Assembly (NCBI GenBank): GCA_035689095.1
Contig: DASSMB010000057.1
Coordinates: 1-12,174 of the forward strand
Origin: JACDDK01 sp035689095
Lineage (GTDB): Bacteria; Actinomycetota; Rubrobacteria; Rubrobacterales; Rubrobacteraceae
DNA length: 12,174 nucleotides
Direction: 5' to 3'
Positions within the stretch are counted from its first letter, which is position 1, and each line of letters starts with the position of its first letter. Positions 1-7,307 of this stretch are shown piece after piece. A program made the position numbers and the translations under genes. The notes beneath the pieces are model-generated. The model was not told the DNA's origin, did no database searches, and saw only the letters and a program-made list of their open reading frames with translations.

Positions 1-18
1 CATGAGAAGGAGGAGTCC

Positions 19-1218
19 ATGATCGCCGACGTTACCCGGTCTCTGGGGACCGACTATTACTTGCTGGACGACCTGTTCACGGACGAGGAGCGCGAGGTCC
101 GGGACAAGGTGCGGGCGTTCGCGGATCGGGAGGTCATCCCGGTCATCAACGAGTACTGGGAGAAGGCGCAGTTCCCGTTCGAGCTAATACCGAAGATCGC
201 CGAGCTTGGCATTGCGGGCGGGGCAATCGAGGGCTATGGATGTCCGGGGATGAGCCACACGGCGGCCGGGCTCGTGGCGATAGAGATGTCGCGGGGCGAT
301 GGGAGCCTCAACACCTTCTTCGGGGTCCATTCGGGGCTTGCGATGGGGACCATCGCGATCTGCGGCAGTGAGGAGCAGAAAGAGCGCTGGCTCCCGCAGA
401 TGGCGCGGCTGGAGAAGATCGGGGCCTGGGGCCTCACCGAACCGGACCACGGCTCCGATTCGGTGATGCTTGAGACGAGCGCCCGGCGCGAGGGCGACGA
501 GTGGGTCATAAACGGCCGGAAGCGTTGGATCGGCAACGCTACCTTCGCAGACCTGGTGATCATCTGGGCGCGGGACGTGGAGGACGGTCAGGTAAAGGGC
601 TTCGTCCTGGAGAAGGACGAGAACGGCGAGCATCACCCCGGCTACACGACGGAGCTGATCAAGGGCAAGATGGGCAAGCGGGCCGTCTGGCAGCCGGACA
701 TCTACCTGGAGGACGTCAGGGTTCCCCACGAGAACAAGCTCGAAGGCGCCAACTCCTTCAAGGACACCAACAAGGTGCTCACGGCGACGCGCGGCGGCGT
801 AGCGTGGGAGGCTATCGGGCACGCTATCGCGGCGTATGAGGCGGCCGTGCAGTACGCCAAGGAGCGGGTACAGTTCGGCAAGCCCATAGCCAGCTTCCAG
901 CTCATCCAGAACAAGCTCGCCAACATGCTCGCGGAGATCACCAACATGCAGCTCATGACCTACCGCCTCTCGCAGCTCCAGGAGCAGGGTAAGATGACCG
1001 GCCCGATGGCATCCCTGGCGAAGATGAACAACGCCAAGAAAGCCAAGCAGGTCTGCTCCGACGCCCGCGACATCATGGGTGGGAACGGCGTGTTGCTGGA
1101 GTACCATGTGGCGCGGCACCTCTCCGACATGGAGATCGTGTACACCTACGAGGGCACGGACACCATCCAGTCGCTCATCGTCGGCCGCGACATAACCGGC
1201 ATCTCCGCGTTCGTCTAG
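19..1218 (+). CDS. Acyl-CoA dehydrogenase, GCDH/ACX4-like branch
   Basis: FAD-dependent acyl-CoA dehydrogenase of 399 residues, the usual family length; it should oxidise an acyl-CoA to the 2-enoyl-CoA in the cytoplasm. Seen: N-terminal helical domain (about 15-130), FAD/substrate strand motif GLTEPDHGSDS (138-148), RKRWIGN (167-173), RVQFGKP (283-289), IMGGNG (352-357), and YEGT with the expected catalytic base Glu378. The end, GRDITGISAF, is typical of the glutaryl-CoA dehydrogenase group. However, the Glu and Arg that bind the glutaryl carboxylate in human GCDH (E87, R94) align with Ser91 and Asn98, so decarboxylating glutaryl-CoA activity is unlikely. The region around GYGCPG and KRWIGN is closer to plant short-chain acyl-CoA oxidase ACX4 as I recall it. 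The ATG follows AGAAGGAGGAG at good spacing. A hairpin after the stop suggests this ends a transcript; anything upstream is outside the window. Family is sure, substrate is not. Confidence 0.93.
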   Translation: MIADVTRSLGTDYYLLDDLFTDEEREVRDKVRAFADREVIPVINEYWEKAQFPFELIPKIAELGIAGGAIEGYGCPGMSHTAAGLVAIEMSRGDGSLNTFFGVHSGLAMGTIAICGSEEQKERWLPQMARLEKIGAWGLTEPDHGSDSVMLETSARREGDEWVINGRKRWIGNATFADLVIIWARDVEDGQVKGFVLEKDENGEHHPGYTTELIKGKMGKRAVWQPDIYLEDVRVPHENKLEGANSFKDTNKVLTATRGGVAWEAIGHAIAAYEAAVQYAKERVQFGKPIASFQLIQNKLANMLAEITNMQLMTYRLSQLQEQGKMTGPMASLAKMNNAKKAKQVCSDARDIMGGNGVLLEYHVARHLSDMEIVYTYEGTDTIQSLIVGRDITGISAFV

Positions 1219-1262
1219 CGGGCCAGCTTCCGGCTGATCAAGGGTAGGGTCAGGGCGACAAT

Positions 1263-1305
1263 AAGCGCCGGTCGGCGAGCAAATCCCGGCCGGCGCTTTC
1301 GCCTT
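1263..1305 (+). terminator. Hairpin terminator after the acyl-CoA dehydrogenase gene
   Basis: A perfect 9-bp inverted repeat, AAGCGCCGG (1263-1271) and CCGGCGCTT (1290-1298), with an 18-nt loop, is followed by TCGCCTT. It lies about 45 bp after the stop at 1218. The T-run is weak, as is common in GC-rich actinobacteria. Confidence 0.6.
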
Positions 1306-1331
1306 GCCGGTACGGAGCCGCGAAAACCATT

Positions 1332-1365
1332 AAGCTGATAGCCGGGTGTTGAAAGCTGACAGCTT
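1332..1365. repeat. Two near-identical 11-bp repeats 21 bp apart, upstream of the oxidoreductase gene
   Basis: AAGCTGATAGC (1332-1342) and AAGCTGACAGC (1353-1363) differ at one base and start exactly 21 bp apart, about two helical turns. The second copy extends into the odd palindrome AAGCTGACAGCTT (1353-1365). Both sit between the preceding terminator and the Shine-Dalgarno of the next gene (start 1387), where an operator or 5' UTR element could be. No known regulator is assigned; this could be a small dispersed genomic repeat. Confidence 0.35.
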
Positions 1366-1386
1366 CTCGACTGAAGGGAGAGACAA

Positions 1387-2403
1387 ATGAAAGCCATCCG
1401 GCTGCACGAGATCGAAAGCCCCGATAAGCTCGTCTACGAGGACGTACCGGAGCCGGAGCCCGGTCCCGGCGAGGTCGTCGTCCGGCTGCACAACGCGGCC
1501 CTGAACCGCCGCGACGTGTTCGTGACGCGCGGGATGTACCCCGGCGCGAAGCCGGAAGCCCTGCCCGTCACTCTCGGCTCGGACGGGTCCGGCGAGGTGG
1601 TGGCGCGCGGCGACGGCGCGGACGGCCCGTCGGAGGGTACCGAGGTCGTCATCAACCCGGCTCTGCACTGGGGGGATGACCCGCATGTACCGGGTAAGGA
1701 GTACCGGATACTCGGGCTGCCGGATGATGGAACTTTCGCGCAGTTCGTGAAGGCGCCGGCGGACCACGTGTTTCCAAAGCCCTCGCACCTCTCGTTCGAG
1801 GAGGCCGCGGCGATACCGCTCGCGGCACTCACGGCCTACCGGGCGCTGGTGACGCGCGGGCAGTTACAGGAAGGCGAGACAGTGGTCATTCCTGGCATCG
1901 GAGGTGGGGTGGCGACTTTCCTGGTCCAGATCGCGGCTGCCCTCGGGGCGAGAGTCTTCGTCACCAGCGGGAGTGACGAGAAGATCGAGAAGGCGAAGGA
2001 TCTCGGGGCCGAGGGCGGCGTCAATTACGAGTCCGAGAACTGGTCCAAGGAGCTTCGGAGCATGACGGGCGGCGTGGATCTCTCGGTGGATTCCGTGGGT
2101 GGCGAGGTCTTCGACACGCTCATCACCATCGCGAAGCCCGGCGGCCGGGTCGTCAGTTTCGGGGCGACGGCGGGTCCCGTGCCGAAGCTGGTGCTGCCCA
2201 AGATCTTCCTGAAGCACCTGACCGTTCTGGGCACGGCGATGGGGACCGCTGAGGAATTTGGGGCGATGCTGGACCTCTACCAGGAGCACGACCTGCACCC
2301 GGTAATCAACGAGACCTTCCCGCTCGAAGAAGCGACCGCGGCCATGAACCACATGGAAGAGGGCTCGGGCATCGGCAAGATCGTGCTCGACATCCCCGCC
2401 TGA
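1387..2403 (+). CDS. Zinc-independent MDR oxidoreductase (quinone oxidoreductase-like)
   Basis: A 338-residue member of the medium-chain dehydrogenase/reductase superfamily, likely a soluble NAD(P)H-dependent reductase of a quinone, enone or aldehyde. Seen: GroES-like N-terminal domain (about 1-125), then a Rossmann domain with the nucleotide loop GIGGGVA (170-176), the DSVGGE strand (235-240) and the PGGRVVSFGA segment (251-260). The sequence aligns with zinc alcohol dehydrogenases, including the lobe that normally carries four structural-zinc cysteines (about 88-110), but it contains no cysteine, and the usual GHE catalytic motif reads GSDGSG (64-69). Neither zinc site can therefore form. 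The ATG at 1387 follows GAAGGGAG at about 8 nt. The stop is 1 nt before the next ATG, so the two genes are surely co-transcribed. Substrate cannot be told from sequence. Confidence 0.88.
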   Translation: MKAIRLHEIESPDKLVYEDVPEPEPGPGEVVVRLHNAALNRRDVFVTRGMYPGAKPEALPVTLGSDGSGEVVARGDGADGPSEGTEVVINPALHWGDDPHVPGKEYRILGLPDDGTFAQFVKAPADHVFPKPSHLSFEEAAAIPLAALTAYRALVTRGQLQEGETVVIPGIGGGVATFLVQIAAALGARVFVTSGSDEKIEKAKDLGAEGGVNYESENWSKELRSMTGGVDLSVDSVGGEVFDTLITIAKPGGRVVSFGATAGPVPKLVLPKIFLKHLTVLGTAMGTAEEFGAMLDLYQEHDLHPVINETFPLEEATAAMNHMEEGSGIGKIVLDIPA

Positions 2404-2404
2404 G

Positions 2405-2809
2405 ATGGCGGACTACGCGCTGGAGTTTGGATGGCCGGGCGACGGAGGGTTGGGCGAGCGCCTGATCGGGGAGGTCATGAGCGGCGAGAAGACCGCCACC
2501 TGCTGCCCCCGCTCCGACTACGAAGAGGACGAGCTTGCGGAGGTGATCTCTAGCGAGGGCGAGGTCCTCGATGTCGTGGACGCTGATGGGAACGTCCGGT
2601 GCCGCGTGCGGATGGTCGCCGTCTATGAGACCACTTTCGGACGTCCCGCGCCGGGCCTCGTCCGGGGCGAGGGCTTCGGGAGCGACCGCGACGCATTCCG
2701 GCGGGACCACACGCAAGCCTGGGCCGAAGAGATGGAGGAGGAGGGCCACCCGCTCACGGACGACACCATCCTGGTGGTCGAGGAGTTCGAGCTGGTAGAG
2801 GAGGAGTAG
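2405..2809 (+). CDS. ASCH domain protein
   Basis: A 134-residue, highly acidic protein with the ASCH fold related to PUA domains, a family thought to bind RNA or modified nucleosides; some members (YqfB) hydrolyse N4-acetylcytidine. Seen: FGWPGD near the N-terminus, SGEKTATC (26-33), the central strand pair with VRCRVRM (64-70), and the typical GEGFGSDRDAFRRDH stretch (88-102) followed by the C-terminal strand VVEEFELV (124-131). These cover the whole domain, so the protein is complete. Its start is 1 nt after the stop of the oxidoreductase gene and has no Shine-Dalgarno of its own, so translation is probably coupled. A hairpin follows. No link between this domain and the oxidoreductase is known to me; precise activity is undetermined. 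Confidence 0.82.
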   Translation: MADYALEFGWPGDGGLGERLIGEVMSGEKTATCCPRSDYEEDELAEVISSEGEVLDVVDADGNVRCRVRMVAVYETTFGRPAPGLVRGEGFGSDRDAFRRDHTQAWAEEMEEEGHPLTDDTILVVEEFELVEEE

Positions 2810-2828
2810 GCGGTGCCGGGCGCGCCGC

Positions 2829-2863
2829 CCCCGCCAGTCGGAATGGGTGCTACCCTGGCGGGG
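2829..2863 (+). terminator. Hairpin after the ASCH gene
   Basis: Perfect 9-bp inverted repeat CCCCGCCAG (2829-2837) and CTGGCGGGG (2855-2863) with a 17-nt loop, 20 bp after the ASCH stop. There is no T-run, so termination is inferred from position and stem strength. It also argues against starting the next gene at the GTG at 2847, which would lie inside the loop. Confidence 0.45.
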
Positions 2864-2924
2864 TGTATCCCCTGGACATAAAAAGGCTCGCGCACTCACC
2901 CGGCAAGCCGCAGACAGGCCGCGG

Positions 2925-5003
2925 ATGCTTCAACACCTGATCCTGGCCCTTCTAGCCTCGGCCGTTGTAGCGGTCGTGCCGGGATACTTCTGGGCCGCGT
3001 CTCTCTGTGGCGGGGGCCTCGCCAGCCGTCTCACCTTCAGCATCGGGGTCTCGATCACGCTCGTCCCGGCTATCGCGTTGATACCGGCACGCTTCTTCGG
3101 CTTCGGAGTAACGTTGCCAGCGGCCATCTTCTCCGTGCTGTTCGTCCTGGCGTCCGGCCTCGCCGTCTACCTGAAGTCCGGCGCGGCGAAGGATCCGCAA
3201 GAGCCCATCGCATCGCCTCCCGCGCCGTTCGGACCGCTCGCCCTGATCCTGGTTCTGGCCCTGCTCGGGCTCGTTCTGGTGGTGCTCTTCGAGATTATCC
3301 CCGAGGAACAAGCGATGGTTCCGCTACTGATATTAGCTCTGTTCACCGGGTCCGCGTATCTGATGGAGGGCGGAAACGCCACGCCAGTGGAGCCGTCGGC
3401 AGTTCCGCCGGAGAGCCGGTGGAGGTTCCTGCGTGGCCTGGTGTTGCCGGTTGTACTGGCTCTGGTTCTCGCGCGCGGATACCTCGGTCCGGCGCTTCAC
3501 GACTGGCCTTATCTGCGGGGGACGGACCAGTTCAATCACGGGGTAATGGCTAATGAGATGCTCTCGTCGGGAGCTTATGAGTCGTACCTGGTCTATCCGC
3601 CGGGCTTCCACACGGTGATCGCGTGTATATCCCGACTGAGCGGGCTGCGTCCGCTGGAGATCTTCCCGGTCCTCGCCCCCGCTTTCCTGATACTCCCGTG
3701 CCTCGCGGTCTACGCGCTCGCCAACCGTCTCTGGGGATGGGGCTATGCGGTGACGGCCGCCGCCTTCGCCGGGCTCCTCCTGAACAGCACGTACAGCAAC
3801 TTCGCCGAGGCCCGATATCCGAACTTCGTCTCGGCCGAGTTCCTGATGGTCCTAGCCGTCGCCGCCCTGGCGGGGCTCTACGCCGCGCCTTCCATCCGCA
3901 CGGGGCTGGCGTTCGCCTTACTCGGCTCGTCGGTCGTCCTGGTCCATCCGGTCGGGAGCCTCTACATGGCCCTGCTGCTCGCGCTGGTGAGCGTGCTGCT
4001 CCTGCCGTACCTGCTGCTGTACCAGCGGAGGCTCGGCATTACATTGCTTCTCTCGCTGGCGCTGCTAGGCGGGATCTCGGTCCTCTACGCCTGGGATACC
4101 TACGACCTGGGCCGGCTGCTCAACGGTCTGATCTCGGGGAAAGGACAGGGCGCGGGCGGCGCGGCGGTCTCGCAGGCCATCGGCACCCAGGAGCCGCTGC
4201 CGCTCGCGCACCTGACACAGTCCTTGTCACACCCCGTGCTGTGGCTGGGAGCGATCGGAGCTGTAATGCTGCTGGCCGGACGGAGCGGCCGCGGCCTGCC
4301 CGCGGCGCTGTCGAGAGTAACCCTGCTCCTGTGGGGCGGCATCCTGTTCGTCGGGAGCCGCACGGCGATGAGCGGCTTCCCGGAGCGCTTCGAACGCGAC
4401 CTCGGCGTCCCGCTCGCTCTCTTCGCCGCTCTCGCCGGCGTGACAGCCCTGCGGTCGCTGAGGAGGAGACAGTCGCTGGCGGCATGGGCCAGACCGGTGA
4501 CCGTCGTGGCGACCGCCGCGGTCGCGGTAGCGCTGGCGCTGGCGGTGGGAGTGCAGGGAGAACGGAACCTGAGGTCTGCGGCGGAGGCAACCCCCCAGGC
4601 CCTGATGACTCCGGACCTCGCGGCGGCGGGAGAGTGGCTGCGGAAGCACAACGACGGCGGGAGCATCGTCGCCCCGGCGTACATAGACCGCATCCCGGTG
4701 CGGGCCGTGCTCGCGATGGGCGGTTACACGGAGCTACAGACGTACAGGGTGGTGAGGATACGGCTCGCCCGCTCGCTCCCCCCGACCGGCGCGCAGCCGC
4801 TCTGGGACGGGCGCTGGCTCCTGCACCACCCGGACGGCGAACGCACACACAACATCATCGAGAAGTACGACATCCGGTACATCGTGCTGCACAAGCCCGA
4901 CCAGACAATAGATTGGCGCGCGTTCGTGGAGAAGAAGGACCTGTACCGGGTAGTCTACGAGAACGAGAAAGAGATCATCGTCGCCCCCAGGGACTCATCC
5001 TGA
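2925..5003 (+). CDS. Polytopic membrane protein, GT-C glycosyltransferase-like
   Basis: A 692-residue integral membrane protein, probably a glycosyltransferase that uses lipid-linked sugars on the outer face of the membrane. Seen: a hydrophobic N-terminus beginning MLQHLILALL, roughly 12 membrane segments to about residue 540, then a soluble C-terminal domain (about 545-692) with GEWLRKHNDGG, HNIIEKYDIRYIVLHK and a YENEKEIIV strand. The loop around 199-229 (GTDQFNHGVMANEML, then VYPPGFH) has the acidic-plus-His layout of the first external loop of GT-C enzymes; Asp201 is a candidate catalytic residue. EARYPNF (295-301) is another conserved-looking loop. I chose ATG 2925 over the in-frame GTG at 2847 because the hydrophobic segment begins there and the GTG lies in a hairpin loop; the Shine-Dalgarno is weak either way. 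Its 3' end overlaps the convergent gene by 49 bp. Membrane protein is sure; enzyme class is inference. Confidence 0.75.
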   Translation: MLQHLILALLASAVVAVVPGYFWAASLCGGGLASRLTFSIGVSITLVPAIALIPARFFGFGVTLPAAIFSVLFVLASGLAVYLKSGAAKDPQEPIASPPAPFGPLALILVLALLGLVLVVLFEIIPEEQAMVPLLILALFTGSAYLMEGGNATPVEPSAVPPESRWRFLRGLVLPVVLALVLARGYLGPALHDWPYLRGTDQFNHGVMANEMLSSGAYESYLVYPPGFHTVIACISRLSGLRPLEIFPVLAPAFLILPCLAVYALANRLWGWGYAVTAAAFAGLLLNSTYSNFAEARYPNFVSAEFLMVLAVAALAGLYAAPSIRTGLAFALLGSSVVLVHPVGSLYMALLLALVSVLLLPYLLLYQRRLGITLLLSLALLGGISVLYAWDTYDLGRLLNGLISGKGQGAGGAAVSQAIGTQEPLPLAHLTQSLSHPVLWLGAIGAVMLLAGRSGRGLPAALSRVTLLLWGGILFVGSRTAMSGFPERFERDLGVPLALFAALAGVTALRSLRRRQSLAAWARPVTVVATAAVAVALALAVGVQGERNLRSAAEATPQALMTPDLAAAGEWLRKHNDGGSIVAPAYIDRIPVRAVLAMGGYTELQTYRVVRIRLARSLPPTGAQPLWDGRWLLHHPDGERTHNIIEKYDIRYIVLHKPDQTIDWRAFVEKKDLYRVVYENEKEIIVAPRDSS

Positions 5004-7090
5004 CCGGCCAGACGTTCCAGGTCCACGGAGTAGAGGCTGTAGCGGTCTGTGGGGGCTCCCTTCACCGGCTCGATCCCCGGAATGCTGCGTAGCTGCTTCT
5101 CGAGCGGCGAGCCGTCGAAGACCAGCACGTAGTCTACCTTGTAGCGACGCAGGACCTCGATCTTCGGCGCTATCTCGGGCGTAGCGTAGAAGGTCCGCAC
5201 GTCTATGCTTCCCTGTGGGGCCTTGATGGCTCCGTTCGTGCGCTCCTTGAGCCTTTCCAGGACCGGGAAGAGCAGACCGCCGCGCAGGCTCACCACGTTC
5301 ACCTTATTGGACCAGGCAGGGATCAGGGTATTCTCCGCGTCCGGCGCCAGCACGACGCTCGGCTCTCTGATATTGTCCCGCATCCAGGGGAATATGGGGT
5401 CGAAGCCCAGCCCCACGCCGCCCGGCTGCACCCGGTTCCCCATCGCCAGGTCTCTCGCCCCCGCCACGGCCCACGGCGCCGCCACCGCCATCAGAACTAT
5501 GACGAGCAGCAGCGGGACTAACCGGGCAACGCGCCCGGTGTAGCGTCCATCCATTCGGGCCTGCGCGAGGCGCACCGCCTCCCACACCATCCAGCAGCAG
5601 GTCAACATCGCGGCGAGCGAGAGCGACCACGCTAGACGGTGTAGCTGCCAGGGCAGAACGAAGTGGTCTCCGACATAGGTGGCGATCTGGGGCACATAGT
5701 CCACTATCGCCACGAAGACGAGCGTCCCGAGCAGCAACTGGGCCGTCATGCTGCGCCTCATTCGCCAGAGCAGGAATACCAGTCCGGCGGTCAGAGCCAC
5801 CAGCACCGTCGGGTCGAGCAGGAGGGCCGGGTGCATGATGTACGAGCCGTCGCTGAACTCCAGGATCTTCTTCCTCCAGGGCTTCACGAAGACCATGTTG
5901 GCGAGGACCTTCGGGTCCCCGGAGCTTATATCCGAGGCGCGCAGGATGTCCGCGAGCCGCTCACCAGTCGCCGCGACGAGCGCCAGAGGCAGCAGCCCTA
6001 TGCTCGCGCCCGCGGCGCCCAGGGCCGCAACCTTTGTCCACGCCCCGCGCTCCCGCCAGTTCACCGCCAGATAGACAAGACCGAACCCGGCCATCGCGAC
6101 GCCTATCATTGCGATGCCGATGGGATGCACGGTAACGACCGCCCAGCACAGTAACCCGAACGCGGCGAGATACCTCCCGCGGCGGCTCCGCAGGAAGAGC
6201 ACCGCCGCAGCCAGAGCGATGGGCAGGAAGAGGAACCGGGCCGCGAACTTGTCCTCCGCCAGCCGCACGGCGAACTCGCTCCCCGGCGGCAGCACCGAGT
6301 CGCTCAACTGGACCAGGAAATACAGCGCGTACAGGCAGCTCGCCAGGACCGCCGCCAACGCGCTCCTGAACAGGGTGCGCGCCAGCGAGTAGAAAGCCAG
6401 CAGGCCCACGACCACGAGCGCGGGGTTTAGGTACTTGATCACCATCTCCACCGGGTCCACGCCGGAGACGCGGGCCAGCGCCGCCTGCTCCAGCATCCAG
6501 CCGTTGATCTTCAACCGCGCGATCCCCGTCAACTGTCCGAAGTACGGCTCGTACTTCGCCAGCGGCTCGTCCCCCAGGAACGCCCGCACATAGGACAGAT
6601 AGACCCACATATCGTCGTAGAGGTTCGGGATCTTCGTCCAGGACACGAACGCGAGAGCGGCGGTAAGTACCGCGAACGGCGCCCAGAGAAGCCCGGCCGA
6701 GTCCTCCGCCTGGACATCGCTCTTCACGACGCCAGCCGAAGCCCCGACGGCCGCGCGAGCGATCCCCGCTATCAGGAAAGCGGCGACGATGACGCCGGAG
6801 AGGATCAGGTACAGGTCGAGGCTCGTGTTCAGAATCAGCATCGGGACGCCGAGGATGCCGAACATCCCGGCGCTGATGGCGAACGCCACCGGAACCAGCG
6901 CCGCCCCCGCACTCCACTCCCGCAAGAACCAGCGCGAGATCATCACACCCGGCGCCATAAACAGCGCCACCGCGCAGAGAAAGAGTAACGGAGCCGCCGT
7001 GCCGACACCCCGCAAGAGCACCAACAAGAGAGCGGCCAGGAGAGCAAGCGACACAACCCGGAGGTCGGGCGAGCGGAGAAAGCGGATCAC
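4955..7090 (-). CDS. Polytopic membrane protein, GT-C glycosyltransferase-like
   Basis: A 711-residue membrane protein of the same general architecture as its convergent neighbour but with little direct similarity. Seen: N-terminal membrane pair (about 11-50) ending in FMAPGVMISRWF, a linker rich in charged residues (about 117-133), a loop with NLYDDMWVYLSYVRAFLGD (156-174) and EPYF (181-184), many further membrane helices to about 540, and a C-terminal soluble domain (about 544-711) with FPWMRDNIREPSVVLAPDAE, RYKVDYVLVFDGSPLEKQL and DRYSLYSVD. Asp159/Asp160 are the candidate GT-C acidic residues. The GTG at 7090 is preferred: it has GGGGAG 5 nt upstream and places the first helix near the N-terminus. 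The ATG at 7147 lacks a ribosome site and adds 19 polar residues. A TTGATA promoter-like element lies about 145 bp upstream. Probable role in cell-surface glycan or glycolipid assembly; acceptor unknown. Confidence 0.72.
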   Translation of the reverse strand: MIRFLRSPDLRVVSLALLAALLLVLLRGVGTAAPLLFLCAVALFMAPGVMISRWFLREWSAGAALVPVAFAISAGMFGILGVPMLILNTSLDLYLILSGVIVAAFLIAGIARAAVGASAGVVKSDVQAEDSAGLLWAPFAVLTAALAFVSWTKIPNLYDDMWVYLSYVRAFLGDEPLAKYEPYFGQLTGIARLKINGWMLEQAALARVSGVDPVEMVIKYLNPALVVVGLLAFYSLARTLFRSALAAVLASCLYALYFLVQLSDSVLPPGSEFAVRLAEDKFAARFLFLPIALAAAVLFLRSRRGRYLAAFGLLCWAVVTVHPIGIAMIGVAMAGFGLVYLAVNWRERGAWTKVAALGAAGASIGLLPLALVAATGERLADILRASDISSGDPKVLANMVFVKPWRKKILEFSDGSYIMHPALLLDPTVLVALTAGLVFLLWRMRRSMTAQLLLGTLVFVAIVDYVPQIATYVGDHFVLPWQLHRLAWSLSLAAMLTCCWMVWEAVRLAQARMDGRYTGRVARLVPLLLVIVLMAVAAPWAVAGARDLAMGNRVQPGGVGLGFDPIFPWMRDNIREPSVVLAPDAENTLIPAWSNKVNVVSLRGGLLFPVLERLKERTNGAIKAPQGSIDVRTFYATPEIAPKIEVLRRYKVDYVLVFDGSPLEKQLRSIPGIEPVKGAPTDRYSLYSVDLERLAGQDESLGATMISFSFS

Positions 7091-7100
7091 ACCCTCTCCC

Positions 7101-7226
7101 CTACGCGCACCGGACACCCCCGGCTCCGCTCCGCGATGCCATTTCATAAGGCTTTAACACTAGCGTCGGTTTCGGCGCACGCCGTACCGGCACACCGGTC
7201 CTGCGCGAGATCTCCTTCACGAACAT
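7101..7226 (-). CDS. Possible small ORF upstream of the membrane protein gene (41 residues)
   Basis: A short minus-strand frame begins with ATG at 7226 (or GTG at 7220, which has AAGGA 5 nt upstream) and ends with TAG at 7103-7101, 10 nt before the GTG of the membrane protein gene. It reads MFVKEISRRTGVPVRRAPKP at the start and is basic, with no recognised domain. It could be a leader peptide coupled to the downstream gene or simply chance. Evidence is only position and a plausible ribosome site, so confidence is low. Confidence 0.2.
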   Translation of the reverse strand: MFVKEISRRTGVPVRRAPKPTLVLKPYEMASRSGAGGVRCA

Positions 7227-7234
7227 CCTTATGT

Positions 7235-7263
7235 TGGATACGTCCCGACACCGGCATTATCAA
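7235..7263 (-). promoter_or_regulatory. Possible promoter for the leftward membrane protein gene
   Basis: On the minus strand TTGATA (7263-7258) and TATCCA (7240-7235) are separated by exactly 17 bp. The -35 element matches the housekeeping consensus at 5 of 6 positions; the -10 only at 3 of 6. Transcription would start within a few bases of the ATG at 7226. No experimental support. Confidence 0.3.
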
Positions 7264-7307
7264 CACAGGCGGCACGGAAGTTCAATGCGCATCGGTGCGT
7301 TCCACCG

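Noticed and set aside
184..1119. Open frame of 311 codons opposite the acyl-CoA dehydrogenase gene
   Set aside because: Antisense shadow of a gene with clear family motifs; no independent support.
2847..2924. Extended N-terminus of the first membrane protein from GTG 2847
   Set aside because: The GTG lies in the loop of a perfect 9-bp hairpin, the 26 extra residues are polar and basic, and the hydrophobic start follows ATG 2925.
3623..5092. Open frame of 489 codons overlapping the first membrane protein gene in another frame
   Set aside because: Translation is dominated by Arg, Pro, Gly and Ala, typical of a shadow frame; the real frame gives ordered membrane helices.
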